From: an uncultured Prevotellaceae bacterium
GTDB lineage: Bacteria; Bacteroidota; Bacteroidia; Bacteroidales; UBA932
Reading direction: 5' to 3'
Length of the DNA stretch: 64,000 nucleotides
Assembly (NCBI GenBank): GCA_947166905.1
Contig: CAMVFZ010000002.1
Coordinates: forward strand, 99,214 to 163,213
Position numbers and translations under genes: made by a program
The notes under the pieces: generated by a model
What the model saw: the letters and a program-made list of their open reading frames with translations, nothing else
Told to the model about the DNA's origin: nothing
Database searches by the model: none
Part shown: positions 1 through 7,680 of the stretch, piece after piece
Numbering within the stretch: position 1 is the first letter of the stretch
Layout: the number at the start of each line of letters is the position of its first letter

Positions 1-2
1 AT

Positions 3-737
3 GGCCTGGACCTTTACAAAAAGCGCATGCTGGCAGAACTTCTGCGCCGCTTGTCCGCTGTTGACGGCATAGAATGGATAAGGATTCATTATTCCTATCC
101 GGCCGATTTCCCGGAGGATGTACTCCACGAGATGGCAACCAACCCCAAGGTTTGCAAATACATGGATATCCCACTTCAGCATGTTGCAGACAGCGTTTTG
201 TCTGCTATGCGCCGTAACGTGGATTCGGCCTGGACCAAGGCTCTTGTGCAGAAGATGCGCAAGGCTGTACCGGGCATTGTGCTGCGTACGACCATGATGG
301 TGGGCCATCCGGGAGAAACCAGAAAAGACTTCGAATTCCTGCTTGATTTTCTTCGTGAAGCCAAGTTCGAGCGCCTTGGTGCGTTTTCCTATTCAGAGGA
401 GGAAGGCACCTGGGGTGCGGCAAATTTGAAGGATTCAGTCGCAAAAAAAACTAAAGAAAGACGCCTGTCTGCCCTTATGGAAGTGCAGCGTGGTATATCT
501 TTTGCATACAACATGAGCAGAATCGGCACCGTAGAAAAGGTGCTCGCGGATTCGTGCAATGACGGCATACTTGTGTGCCGCAGCCAATACGAGAGCCCTG
601 AAGTAGACGGAGAGATTTTGGTCAAATACGATCCCCGTATGGGTCTTGCACCGGAGCAGATGCCCGGACATTTCTTCTATGCAAAGATTGTATCGGCCGA
701 CGATTATGACCTAATAGCAGATTTTGAGTCTATTTAG
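3..737 (+). CDS. rimO: Ribosomal protein S12 methylthiotransferase RimO, 3' part
   Basis: The gene runs in from the left edge; its frame is open from base 3. RimO is a radical-SAM enzyme that adds a methylthio group to an aspartate of ribosomal protein S12. The part seen is the C-terminal half of the radical-SAM barrel plus the TRAM RNA-binding domain. The stretch IRIHYSYPADF followed by YMDIPLQH and a PGIVLRTTMMVGHPGET segment is typical of the MiaB/RimO family, and the DLYKKRMLAELLRRLS lead-in favours RimO over MiaB. The CxxxCxxC iron-sulfur motif would lie outside the window. The stop is one base before the next ATG, so it shares a transcript with the lipoprotein downstream. Confidence 0.93.
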   Translation, partial: GLDLYKKRMLAELLRRLSAVDGIEWIRIHYSYPADFPEDVLHEMATNPKVCKYMDIPLQHVADSVLSAMRRNVDSAWTKALVQKMRKAVPGIVLRTTMMVGHPGETRKDFEFLLDFLREAKFERLGAFSYSEEEGTWGAANLKDSVAKKTKERRLSALMEVQRGISFAYNMSRIGTVEKVLADSCNDGILVCRSQYESPEVDGEILVKYDPRMGLAPEQMPGHFFYAKIVSADDYDLIADFESI

Positions 738-738
738 T

Positions 739-1554
739 ATGAAAAAGTTATCCGGAATTCTAGCCATAGGAGCCATTGCATCCATCGTTGCATCATGCTC
801 TGCAAACCTGTACAAGATGGATCTGCAGATGAGGCAGCCGTCAGCATCGGGATATGACCTGAGCGGCAAAGAGATGGGAGTGGTTTATATCGCTTCGGCA
901 AAGGATACTGCCTTTGCAAAGAATATGGCGGAGGGCTTCGCTTCTTCACTTGAGGATGATTACTTCAATGGCCAGGAAATGGTGGATGTTTATACTATGA
1001 CTGCCAACGAGGCCGTGGATTATGCTTCCAGAGACACTCTCCTTAACATTGTCATGGATACGGAAAAGGATGTTATCTTCCTTTTGGAGTGCAAGAAGGA
1101 CGAAGATAAAGAAAAGGCCCGTGTAAGACTCTCTGTATATGATTCGATGGGCAAGACGGATACTGTTAGAACCTTCGGCGGTATTGTTCCTACCAGCAAC
1201 GATAGGGTGGCAGATGCAAAACTTACCGGCCAGAAGGCCTCTTTACAGTTCCTTTCCAACTGGAGACCGGAAAGCTTTTATTTCTATTCATACGATTCAG
1301 TGGGTTGGATATCAGCCATCAATTGCGCTTTTAATTTTAAGTGGCATAAGGCTATGAAGTTGTGGCTAGAGATTGCAGAGACGGCCAAGGGATACAAGGC
1401 AGCATATTCTGCATTCAACCTGGCTACTGCGGCATATATCCTTGGCGATTACTCTTTGTGCGAGCGTTGGCTTGGCATAGCAGAACAGGCCGGTACAACA
1501 GAGTACACATCGGCCTTGAGATCTAAACTATCCAGTAAGATGGGTGCGGATTAA
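739..1554 (+). CDS. Lipoprotein, DUF6340-like
   Basis: A 271-residue secreted lipoprotein. I take the ATG at 739, one base after the rimO stop, rather than the in-frame ATG at 724 inside rimO, because it puts the signal peptide (MKKLSGILAIGAIASIVASC) at the very N-terminus with a good lipobox ending in the cysteine. The mature protein begins with a tyrosine- and serine-rich segment and an LSGK motif followed by a hydrophobic strand (GVVYI), which resembles the Bacteroidota DUF6340 family; I am not certain of that assignment. The C-terminal third looks helical and TPR-like (SAFNLATAAYILGDY). Function unknown. Its stop abuts the queE stop on the other strand with no gap. Confidence 0.8.
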   Translation: MKKLSGILAIGAIASIVASCSANLYKMDLQMRQPSASGYDLSGKEMGVVYIASAKDTAFAKNMAEGFASSLEDDYFNGQEMVDVYTMTANEAVDYASRDTLLNIVMDTEKDVIFLLECKKDEDKEKARVRLSVYDSMGKTDTVRTFGGIVPTSNDRVADAKLTGQKASLQFLSNWRPESFYFYSYDSVGWISAINCAFNFKWHKAMKLWLEIAETAKGYKAAYSAFNLATAAYILGDYSLCERWLGIAEQAGTTEYTSALRSKLSSKMGAD

Positions 1555-2118
1555 TTATCTTATATCCAGATATTTATGAGTCTGTAGACTCAGACGCCAA
1601 CGGGGGTGGGACATTATATATGTTACCACCTCTTTTGTATTCTGTCCGGAGCATGGCTGCAGGAAGTAATGGTCTGCTGGGAAGTCCAGCCAGCGCTTGG
1701 CGTCCTGTCCGGTGTAGACAAGTTTTAGCTCGTCGGCTCTTGTGATTGCAGGGCTTGCGGTTGGCTGCCAGTCTTGCTTGGGGCTGAAGGTTATCCAGTC
1801 TATGCCGTCGGGCAAGGGTTTTGTGCCGTTGGTTTCTATGTGAATTGTGTAGCCTTCTTTATGCAGTCTTTGTACAAGAGTTGCATCCAGCTGAAGTGCC
1901 GGTTCTCCTCCTGTTATAACTATTCTGCGGCAGTCAGGGGCAGTTTTCTTTAGTTCTGCAATCAGGGTGTCAAGGTCCATTGCAGTTGCGGCGGCAAAGT
2001 CTGTGTCGCAGAATGGGCACTTTAGATTGCATCCGCTGAACCTCAGAAACACTACCGGTGTTCCTGTCCAATAACCTTCTCCCTGCAACGAGTAGAATAT
2101 TTCGTTAATTCTGTACAT
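1555..2118 (-). CDS. queE: 7-carboxy-7-deazaguanine synthase QueE
   Basis: A radical-SAM enzyme of 187 residues that converts 6-carboxy-tetrahydropterin to 7-carboxy-7-deazaguanine in the preQ0/queuosine pathway. The N-terminus has the family signature IFYSLQGEGYWTGTPVVFLR followed by the CxxxCxxC cluster (CNLKCPFC, about residues 30-37). A VITGGEPALQ segment (SAM-binding GGE motif) and HIETNGT follow. It is the last gene of the minus-strand run queC-queD-queE. Its distance from queD (136 bases) is much larger than the queC-queD gap, and that gap contains two hairpins. Confidence 0.95.
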   Translation of the reverse strand: MYRINEIFYSLQGEGYWTGTPVVFLRFSGCNLKCPFCDTDFAAATAMDLDTLIAELKKTAPDCRRIVITGGEPALQLDATLVQRLHKEGYTIHIETNGTKPLPDGIDWITFSPKQDWQPTASPAITRADELKLVYTGQDAKRWLDFPADHYFLQPCSGQNTKEVVTYIMSHPRWRLSLQTHKYLDIR

Positions 2119-2173
2119 AATAATCTGAAAAACTGATATTTACTTCCAAAACCTTCCGCTTCGCTTCATCCCT

Positions 2174-2222
2174 CCCAAACAAGTTTGGGCCCCTCCCATT
2201 CACGTGGTCATGGGCGACCACG
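2174..2222. repeat. Two adjacent perfect hairpins between queD and queE
   Basis: The intergenic gap holds two perfect inverted repeats. One is 7 bp with a 2-base loop (CCCAAAC at 2174-2180, GTTTGGG at 2183-2189). The other is 7 bp with a 6-base loop (CGTGGTC at 2203-2209, GACCACG at 2216-2222). Neither is followed by a T-run on either strand, so they do not look like intrinsic terminators. They could be a transcript-processing or stabilising element inside the que transcript, or an interspersed repeat. Confidence 0.6.
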
Positions 2223-2254
2223 GGTTTTGGAACCAAATATCTGTTTTTCTACTG

Positions 2255-2587
2255 TTAGTCTTTCTCGTAAATAGCCTTATTATTCTCGGATTCCCAAATC
2301 TCTACCTTATAGCAATTTTCAACGTTGTCGCAGATCCATTTGGCGATGTTTTCGGCGGTGGGGTTGAAAGGGAGAATCTCGTTAAGGTTTTTGTGATCAA
2401 GAGTGCCGGAGATTTTCTTCTTGATTAGGGTGAAGTCCGTGACCATGCCGTCCTGGTTCAGGGTCTCTGACTTGCAGTGGACATAAACTATCCAGTTGTG
2501 TCCGTGCATGGCCTCACACTTGCTCTCATAGCTAAGAGTAAGGCTGTGTGAAGAAGAAATCTCTAAACGTTTACTTACGTAATACAT
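2255..2587 (-). CDS. queD: 6-carboxy-5,6,7,8-tetrahydropterin synthase QueD
   Basis: A 110-residue QueD/PTPS-family enzyme that makes 6-carboxy-tetrahydropterin from dihydroneopterin triphosphate. Zinc ligands are visible as the histidine in SSSHSL and the pair in HGHNW; the catalytic cysteine lies four residues before the first of these (CEAMHGHN). MVTDFTLIKK and a LDHKNLNE motif complete the active site, and PTAENIAKWI is the usual C-terminal helix. It follows queC by 17 bases, so both are probably on one transcript. Confidence 0.95.
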   Translation of the reverse strand: MYYVSKRLEISSSHSLTLSYESKCEAMHGHNWIVYVHCKSETLNQDGMVTDFTLIKKKISGTLDHKNLNEILPFNPTAENIAKWICDNVENCYKVEIWESENNKAIYEKD

Positions 2588-2604
2588 ATCTAATATTCAA
2601 TTAT

Positions 2605-3246
2605 TTACACTTCGTATACAGTAGGATCAAAGCCGTCCAGCGCCTCTTTGCGCTCGCGGCAGGTAGCGCAGTCCCCGCAGTGATGCTCGCGGCCTTCGTA
2701 GCAAGAGTAAGTATGCTCGAAGGGAACCCCAAAAGCCTTGCCTTCAAGGGCGATTTCCCGCTTGCTCATATTGCAGAAAGGGGAGAGCAGTTTGATATTC
2801 TCGTAGGTACCGGCGCCGATGGCTTTTTCCATAGCGTCTATGAAGCCAGGACGACAGTCCGGGTAGATGGCGTGGTCGCCGGCGTGGTTGGCGATGAGTA
2901 CGGTATCCAGGCCATGGCTTTCTGCCAGACCTGCGGCAATAGCCAGCATAATACCGTTACGGAAGGGGACCACCGTGCTCTTCATATTCTCTGCATCGTA
3001 GTCCTGGTGGGGGATATCGGCCCCGCCCTTCAATATGCTGCTCTGGAAATACTGGCCAATGAATTCTATCGGAATAATCAAATGCTTGATACCCAATTTA
3101 TTGCAGTTATACTGCGCGCATGCCGTCTGGGCCTCGTCCTGCCTTGCGCCGTAAGTAAACGTTACGGCCAAGGAAATCTCTGACTTGTATTTGTATAGGA
3201 GGCAGGTGCTGTCCATGCCACCTGAATATATCAACAAACCTTTCAT
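2605..3246 (-). CDS. queC: 7-cyano-7-deazaguanine synthase QueC
   Basis: A 213-residue ATP-dependent enzyme that turns 7-carboxy-7-deazaguanine into preQ0. The N-terminal PP-loop SGGMDST (residues 8-14) binds ATP. The C-terminal zinc site is seen as a CxxxxxxxxCxxCxxC pattern (SCYEGREHHCGDCATC). It is the first gene of the que run. A promoter -7 box lies only about 20 bases upstream of the start codon, so the leader is short and no preQ1 riboswitch fits in front of it. Confidence 0.95.
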   Translation of the reverse strand: MKGLLIYSGGMDSTCLLYKYKSEISLAVTFTYGARQDEAQTACAQYNCNKLGIKHLIIPIEFIGQYFQSSILKGGADIPHQDYDAENMKSTVVPFRNGIMLAIAAGLAESHGLDTVLIANHAGDHAIYPDCRPGFIDAMEKAIGAGTYENIKLLSPFCNMSKREIALEGKAFGVPFEHTYSCYEGREHHCGDCATCRERKEALDGFDPTVYEV

Positions 3247-3266
3247 TTTTATGATGTTACAACGTA

Positions 3267-3274
3267 CAAAAGTA
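3267..3274 (-). promoter_or_regulatory. queC promoter, -7 element
   Basis: On the minus strand this reads TACTTTTG, a match to the Bacteroidota -7 consensus TAnnTTTG, 20 bases upstream of the queC ATG. No clear -33 TTTG is seen at the usual spacing. The region just upstream is the T-tract of the rnpB terminator, so the two genes are separated by a compact terminator-promoter junction. Confidence 0.6.
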
Positions 3275-3291
3275 CAAATAATTATTCAAAT

Positions 3292-3318
3292 AAAAAGGGT
3301 GACTCCGAGGAGCCACCC
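3292..3318 (-). terminator. Intrinsic terminator of rnpB
   Basis: On the minus strand a 10-bp stem (GGGTG, one G.U pair, CTCC, closed by a 2-base loop) is followed directly by TTTTT. It lies at the 3' end of the RNase P RNA, between it and queC. Confidence 0.8.
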
Positions 3319-3635
3319 CTACGGGAAGCGAAGCCGTAAGCCGGTTTCTGTTTTTAAATCTGTCATTTATCTTCGCAACCTACCCCCCGGCATCGGGCGG
3401 GCCGCCCTCTTCTGCCGGTATATTTGGTCTTGCAGGCCCTGATTCCGTACCCCGATGGCATCGCTGACACCGGTCGTGGGCTCTTACCCCGCGTTTTCAC
3501 CCTTGCCTTGCGGCGGTTGTTTTCTGTTACGGAATGTATAAGATTTCTCCCATCTGCGCTTTCCGCAGCAGGGCGCCCTATCCTGTCCGGACTTTCCTCA
3601 CCCCCGAAGGAGCGCGACAGATCGCCTCGCATTCG
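3297..3635 (-). ncRNA. rnpB: RNase P RNA (bacterial type A)
   Basis: The catalytic RNA of ribonuclease P, which removes 5' leaders from pre-tRNAs. Read on the minus strand, it has the near-universal GAGGAAAGTCCGGAC block (P4 5' side and flank) about 35 bases from the 5' end, the conserved ACAG.. and GGGTAAGAGCCCAC type segments in the middle, and ends with CAGAAACCGGCTTACGG (P4 3' side and flank) before the terminator hairpin. Open frames through this region on both strands are not genes. The 5' end is set from the promoter and is accurate to a few bases. Confidence 0.95.
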
Positions 3636-3641
3636 CGGCTG

Positions 3642-3649
3642 CAAAAGTA
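3642..3649 (-). promoter_or_regulatory. rnpB promoter, -7 element
   Basis: Minus-strand TACTTTTG matches TAnnTTTG. It predicts a transcription start near 3635, just before the first helix of RNase P RNA. Confidence 0.65.
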
Positions 3650-3658
3650 GGAATAATT

Positions 3659-3690
3659 TTTGATAGTTTTAAAAGTAGTTTCTAAATTTG
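3659..3690 (+). promoter_or_regulatory. Promoter of the glutamine cyclotransferase gene
   Basis: TTTG at 3659-3662, a 20-base spacer, then TAAATTTG at 3683-3690, a full match to the Bacteroidota promoter. The predicted start of transcription is near 3697. The in-frame TTG at 3688 is part of the -7 box and cannot be the start codon, so the ATG at 3709 (or 3715) is used, leaving a leader of about 12-18 bases. Confidence 0.8.
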
Positions 3691-3708
3691 CACCTCGCTT
3701 TACGGCTT

Positions 3709-4491
3709 ATGACCATGCGTACACTAAGAATTAAAATACTTGTTTTGCTTATTCCGGCGCTGTTCGCGCTGGCTTCTTGTGCCGATGCTGCCGTTAAGCG
3801 TTACAAAGTTGTAGTGGTTAAGGAGTATCCCCACGACGAGACCTCATACACCCAGGGCCTTTTCTTCGATGGTGGCCGTCTGTATGAGAGCACAGGCCAG
3901 AAGGGAGAATCCAAGTTCAGGGAAGTGGACCTTGTTTCAGGCAAGCCAGTGCGCAACCTGAACTTTGCCAACAAGTACTTTGCAGAGGGCTCCGTAATGT
4001 TTGGCGGAGAGCTTTTCATACTTACCTGGACCAACAAGGTTGCCTTTGTCTATGACGCTGCAACTCTTAAGTTCAAGCAGACTTTCCGTTATCCCCGTGA
4101 GGGTTGGGGTTTAACCACCGATGGCAAGCAGCTTATTGCCAGCGACGGCTCCAACAAGCTTTATTTCATGGACAACAAATACCGTGTACAGCGCACTGTG
4201 AGCGTGAAACTGGAGGGTAAGGGCGTCAGGTATTTGAATGAGCTTGAGTATATAGATGGTAAGATTTGGGCCAACGTATACACTACCGATACTATAGTTA
4301 TCATCAATCCGGATGACGGCAAGGTAGAGGCAACGATAGACTGCCGCGGCTTGTATCCGCAGTCACTTGTAGATGATAATACTGATGTACTTAACGGCAT
4401 CGCCTACAATCCGGCAACTAAGAAGATTTATCTTACCGGAAAGAACTGGAAGCGGTTGTATGAGATTAAATTGGAAGAGATAAAGAATTAA
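3709..4491 (+). CDS. Glutaminyl-peptide cyclotransferase, lipoprotein
   Basis: A 260-residue bacterial/plant-type glutamine cyclotransferase, which forms pyroglutamate from N-terminal glutamine of peptides. It is exported: a hydrophobic signal ends in a lipobox ALASC. The family blocks are clear: the strand with SYTQGLFFDGGRLYESTGQ, then FAEGSVMFGGELFILTW, then EGWGLTTDGKQLIASDGS and LNELEYIDGKIWANVY, and LNGIAYNPATKKIYLTGK near the end, together forming a five-bladed propeller. It sits alone behind its own promoter; the next gene has its own riboswitch. Confidence 0.92.
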   Translation: MTMRTLRIKILVLLIPALFALASCADAAVKRYKVVVVKEYPHDETSYTQGLFFDGGRLYESTGQKGESKFREVDLVSGKPVRNLNFANKYFAEGSVMFGGELFILTWTNKVAFVYDAATLKFKQTFRYPREGWGLTTDGKQLIASDGSNKLYFMDNKYRVQRTVSVKLEGKGVRYLNELEYIDGKIWANVYTTDTIVIINPDDGKVEATIDCRGLYPQSLVDDNTDVLNGIAYNPATKKIYLTGKNWKRLYEIKLEEIKN

Positions 4492-4510
4492 TTTTTATTG
4501 TTTTACATAA

Positions 4511-4590
4511 CAAGCGGGGGTACCGGAGAATTACCGGTTGAGAGACACCCAAGGAACCTGATGCGGTTAATACCGCCGGAGGGAAGCTTG
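4511..4590 (+). promoter_or_regulatory. TPP riboswitch (THI element)
   Basis: The closing helix P1 is CAAGC (4511-4515) with GCTTG (4586-4590). Inside are the conserved aptamer blocks: GGGGGTACC, GGTTGAGAGACACCC (binding the pyrimidine part), and AACCTGATGCGGTTAATACCGCCGGAGGGAA (positions 4555-4585; contacts the diphosphate). It stands 47 bases before the start of a TonB-dependent receptor, so it is expected to lower receptor synthesis when thiamin diphosphate is plentiful. Confidence 0.95.
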
Positions 4591-4637
4591 AAGTCCAGGC
4601 ATCGTATGATGCGCCCCTTGCATAAATTAACTTAATT
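4591..4637 (+). promoter_or_regulatory. Likely expression platform of the TPP riboswitch
   Basis: After the aptamer there is a hairpin GCATC-GTAT-GATGC, then CCCCTTG at 4614-4620. CCCCTTG can pair with the 5' strand of P1 (CAAG-c-GGGG, 4511-4519, one bulged C), which would be exclusive with the ligand-bound P1. There is no T-run after the hairpin, so control may act on translation rather than by an intrinsic terminator. This pairing is my inference. Confidence 0.5.
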
Positions 4638-6890
4638 ATGCGAGGTTTTTTATTTTTATCAGTTGCAATTCTAAGCATGGGCGTCTCTTTGAATGCCCAG
4701 GAGCCGGAGAAGACAGAAAGACTTGACAGCGCAGTTGTATCTGCTTCAAGAGCCGGCAAATTAACACCTGTTACTTACACTATGGTAGGGAAGGAAGAGC
4801 TGCGCACCTCCAACCCAATCAATTCATTGCCGATGGTTCTGGGCCTGCAGCCATCCCTTGTGGTGACAACCGAGGGCGGTACCGGAATCGGCTATTCCAA
4901 GATGACAATCCGCGGTTCCAAGGGAACCCAAATCAATGTTACCCTGAATGGTATTACACTTAATGATGGAGAGTCCCAGGAAGTGTTCTGGGTGAATATT
5001 CCTGCCCTTGGCAGCCTGCTCTCCGGCGTCCAGGTACAGAGAGGCCTTGGAACAACCTCCAACGGCGCAGGTGCCTTTGGCGCCAGCATCAACATGAATA
5101 CGGCCTTCGTAGGACCCGATCCTTCCTTTGAGGCAGACTTCGGAGTTGGTTCTTATGATACCAGGACGGCGCTATTGTCCGCATCCACCGGCCTTCTTCC
5201 TTCCGGCCTTTATATGAATGTGATTTGGACTAACAATACCACTGAAGGATATGTTAATAATGGCTGGGGAAATGCAAATTCACTGCTTGCTGTAGTTGGC
5301 TGGCTGAAGGGTGATAACTCACTCAGGTTCACCTACTTGCGTGGCCGCCAGCGGACAGGAATCACCTGGACTGGTATTCCCCTTGCCGATATGCAAAGGG
5401 ACAGGCGCTTCAACCCCGAAGGCATTATGTACTATGATGCCGACGGCAAGCCGGTTTACTATCGCAATCATACCGACAATTACCTGCAGCAGCATTTCCA
5501 GTTCAACTGGACGCATAGTTTCTCCGATAAGCTTACCTGGATTAACACCGTCAACTATACCGATGGCTTCGGTTTTAACGAGCGGTTCAAGAAGAGCAAG
5601 AAACTATCGGCCTTCGGTTTTCCTAAAACCTTTGCTTATGGCAATGTGAATTATAAGACAAAGGGTAATGTTATTTATCGCAAGACCATGGCTAATGGTA
5701 ACTGGGTGTTTAATTCAGAGCTTAAATATAAGGGCGACAGGCTTTTGGTCGTAGGGGGCGTGAATGCATCCAGATATGCCTGCAACCATTATGGTGAACT
5801 TTTGTGGCATGAGGCTCTTGGAGAGGGCTTCGAGTACAAGCCGCTTAACCTGAACAGTAAGGACAATAACTGGTACTTCAACAGAGGTGTAAAGAAGGAG
5901 TTCAATGCCTTTGCAAGGGCGGAATACATGATTGCAGGATGGCTCAATGCTTATGCAGACTTCCAGTTCCGCCGCGTGCGTCTGGATATGTCCGGGATTG
6001 ACGACGAGGATGACCTCCCGATGGGTTTTGGCCGTACCTGGAAGTTCTATAACCCCAGAGCAGGTTTGACGGCTGATACCAGGATTGGAAAGTTTTATGC
6101 TTCAGTTGCTTATGGCAATCGTGAGCCTTCCCGTAGCGATATCAAGGAGGTTATAGAAAGCAACAACCTGGAGGGTACTGATCGCAAGATCAAGCCAGAG
6201 AGAATGACCGATATAGAGATTGGTTACAACTATAACGGCAAGACCTTTAGCGCAGGCGTAAACCTTTATATGATGGAATATAAGGATATGCTTCTTGAAA
6301 CGGGAGAGCTTACTGCATCGGGCTATGCAATTAAGGATAATGTAGACAAGGGTTATCGCAGGGGTGTTGAACTTACTGCATCATGGACTCCTTTCAGCAG
6401 CCTGACTCTGTCCGGCAATGCTACCTTCAGCACAAATAAGATTAAGGATTACACCAGTTACTATACCGTATATGATAATATGGATGACTGGCATTTTGTA
6501 AGGCAGGAGAAAGTTTACAGAGAGAAGGTTACAATGCTTATGTCTCCGTCTGTAGTTGCCGCCGGTCGTGCAGATTGGAAGTTTCTTAAGAATACTACTC
6601 TTGGCCTGGTTGCCAAATATGTTGGCAAGCAGTATTGGGACAATACCCAGTGTGAAGACAGGGCTATTCCCGCATACTGTGTCGCCGATGCCTCCCTTTT
6701 ACATGAGATTGCCGTCGGCCCGGGAACCCTTGGAATCGGACTATATGTTAAAAACCTGTTTAACAGGAAATACTATGCCGATGCTTGGGTATACCGCGCC
6801 TACTTCGAGGATGGCGGATGGTATCAGGAGGAAGGCCTCTTCCCCCAGGCCACCAGAAACTGCATGATCAAATTATCGTACAGATTCTAG
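4638..6890 (+). CDS. TonB-dependent receptor, predicted thiamin/precursor uptake
   Basis: A 750-residue outer-membrane receptor. A signal peptide ends in SLNAQ. The plug domain follows (SAVVSASRAGK, then GTGIGYSKMTIRGSKGTQIN, and NGAGAFGASINM), then a 22-strand-type barrel ending in SYRF, the usual outer-membrane C-terminus. There is no SusC-type N-terminal extension and no SusD partner. Control by a TPP riboswitch points to thiamin or a precursor as cargo. TPP-regulated outer-membrane receptors are established in Bacteroidota (the omr1/OMthi type). No pnuT or thiamin pyrophosphokinase gene is adjacent. Confidence 0.92.
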   Translation: MRGFLFLSVAILSMGVSLNAQEPEKTERLDSAVVSASRAGKLTPVTYTMVGKEELRTSNPINSLPMVLGLQPSLVVTTEGGTGIGYSKMTIRGSKGTQINVTLNGITLNDGESQEVFWVNIPALGSLLSGVQVQRGLGTTSNGAGAFGASINMNTAFVGPDPSFEADFGVGSYDTRTALLSASTGLLPSGLYMNVIWTNNTTEGYVNNGWGNANSLLAVVGWLKGDNSLRFTYLRGRQRTGITWTGIPLADMQRDRRFNPEGIMYYDADGKPVYYRNHTDNYLQQHFQFNWTHSFSDKLTWINTVNYTDGFGFNERFKKSKKLSAFGFPKTFAYGNVNYKTKGNVIYRKTMANGNWVFNSELKYKGDRLLVVGGVNASRYACNHYGELLWHEALGEGFEYKPLNLNSKDNNWYFNRGVKKEFNAFARAEYMIAGWLNAYADFQFRRVRLDMSGIDDEDDLPMGFGRTWKFYNPRAGLTADTRIGKFYASVAYGNREPSRSDIKEVIESNNLEGTDRKIKPERMTDIEIGYNYNGKTFSAGVNLYMMEYKDMLLETGELTASGYAIKDNVDKGYRRGVELTASWTPFSSLTLSGNATFSTNKIKDYTSYYTVYDNMDDWHFVRQEKVYREKVTMLMSPSVVAAGRADWKFLKNTTLGLVAKYVGKQYWDNTQCEDRAIPAYCVADASLLHEIAVGPGTLGIGLYVKNLFNRKYYADAWVYRAYFEDGGWYQEEGLFPQATRNCMIKLSYRF

Positions 6891-6902
6891 CTAGTCCGGG
6901 AT

Positions 6903-7580
6903 TTATTTCTTTAGCAGATTCGGGCGGAGGCGTTTGGTTCTTTCAAGAGCCTGTTCATCCTGCCATTTTTGGATGAGCTTGGGATTGCCGCTAAGCAGGA
7001 CATCCGGGACCTTCCAGCCGTTATAGTCGGCAGGACGGGTGTAAACGGGAGGGGAGAGCAGGCCATCCTGGAAACTGTCGCTGAGGGCCGATGTCTCATC
7101 GGTCAGCGCACCGGGAATAAGACGGACTATGGAATCGGCAAGCAAGGCGGCGGGGATTTCTCCGCCGCTTACTACGTAGTCTCCTACGGAAATCTCTCGG
7201 GTGATAAGATGCTCGCGGATGCGGTGATCGATGCCCTTGTAGTGGCCGCACAGTATGATGATGTTCTCTTTCAGGGAAAGCTCGTTGGCTATGCCCTGGT
7301 CAAGGATTTCACCGTCCGGCGACATATAGATAACCTCGTCGTAATTGCGCTCTGACTTAAGCTGGGCAATCATCTTGTCCACGGGTTCTACCATCATTAC
7401 CATTCCGGCATCTCCACCGTAGCTGTAATCGTCTACATTCTGGCGGGGACCAAGGCCGTACTGGCGCAGGTTGTGTATGTAAATCTCTACCAAACCCTTC
7501 TTTCTGGCGCGGCCCACAATGGAGTGGCTGAGAGGGCTGTCAAGCAGCTCAGGAACGACTGTAAGTATATCTATTCGCAT
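6903..7580 (-). CDS. trmD: tRNA (guanine-N1)-methyltransferase TrmD
   Basis: A 225-residue SPOUT methyltransferase that makes m1G37 in tRNA. The start is the ATG at 7580 ([17 protein letters not shown]), which fits the family; an in-frame codon upstream at 7610 would add ten residues. The trefoil-knot region is seen as [14 protein letters not shown] and [11 protein letters not shown], and the C-terminus ends in [12 protein letters not shown]. The loop normally written GGGPGMVM reads [10 protein letters not shown] here, with an aspartate in place of a glycine. It converges on the receptor gene with 12 bases between stops. Confidence 0.95.
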   Translation of the reverse strand: MRIDILTVVPELLDSPLSHSIVGRARKKGLVEIYIHNLRQYGLGPRQNVDDYSYGGDAGMVMMVEPVDKMIAQLKSERNYDEVIYMSPDGEILDQGIANELSLKENIIILCGHYKGIDHRIREHLITREISVGDYVVSGGEIPAALLADSIVRLIPGALTDETSALSDSFQDGLLSPPVYTRPADYNGWKVPDVLLSGNPKLIQKWQDEQALERTKRLRPNLLKK

Positions 7581-7627
7581 TGGTATAAATAATTCTGAAA
7601 GCAACGGCAAAAATAAATAAATATTGT

Positions 7628-7635
7628 TATATTTG
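7628..7635 (+). promoter_or_regulatory. Promoter -7 element before the DUF349 gene
   Basis: TATATTTG matches TAnnTTTG and lies 45 bases before the ATG at 7681. No clear -33 TTTG at 19-20 bases. Confidence 0.55.
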
Positions 7636-7680
7636 CAATCTTGAAGCTTTGTACATTAACTTAACAAAACTATAGAAACT

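Noticed and set aside
2548..3183. Plus-strand frame of 211 codons over queC
   Set aside because: Complement of queC; no domain recognised.
3247..3296. preQ1 riboswitch before the que operon
   Set aside because: The promoter box leaves only about 13 bases of leader; no aptamer can fit.
3363..3663. Open frames on both strands at 3363-3663
   Set aside because: They lie in the RNase P RNA gene and have no protein-like features.
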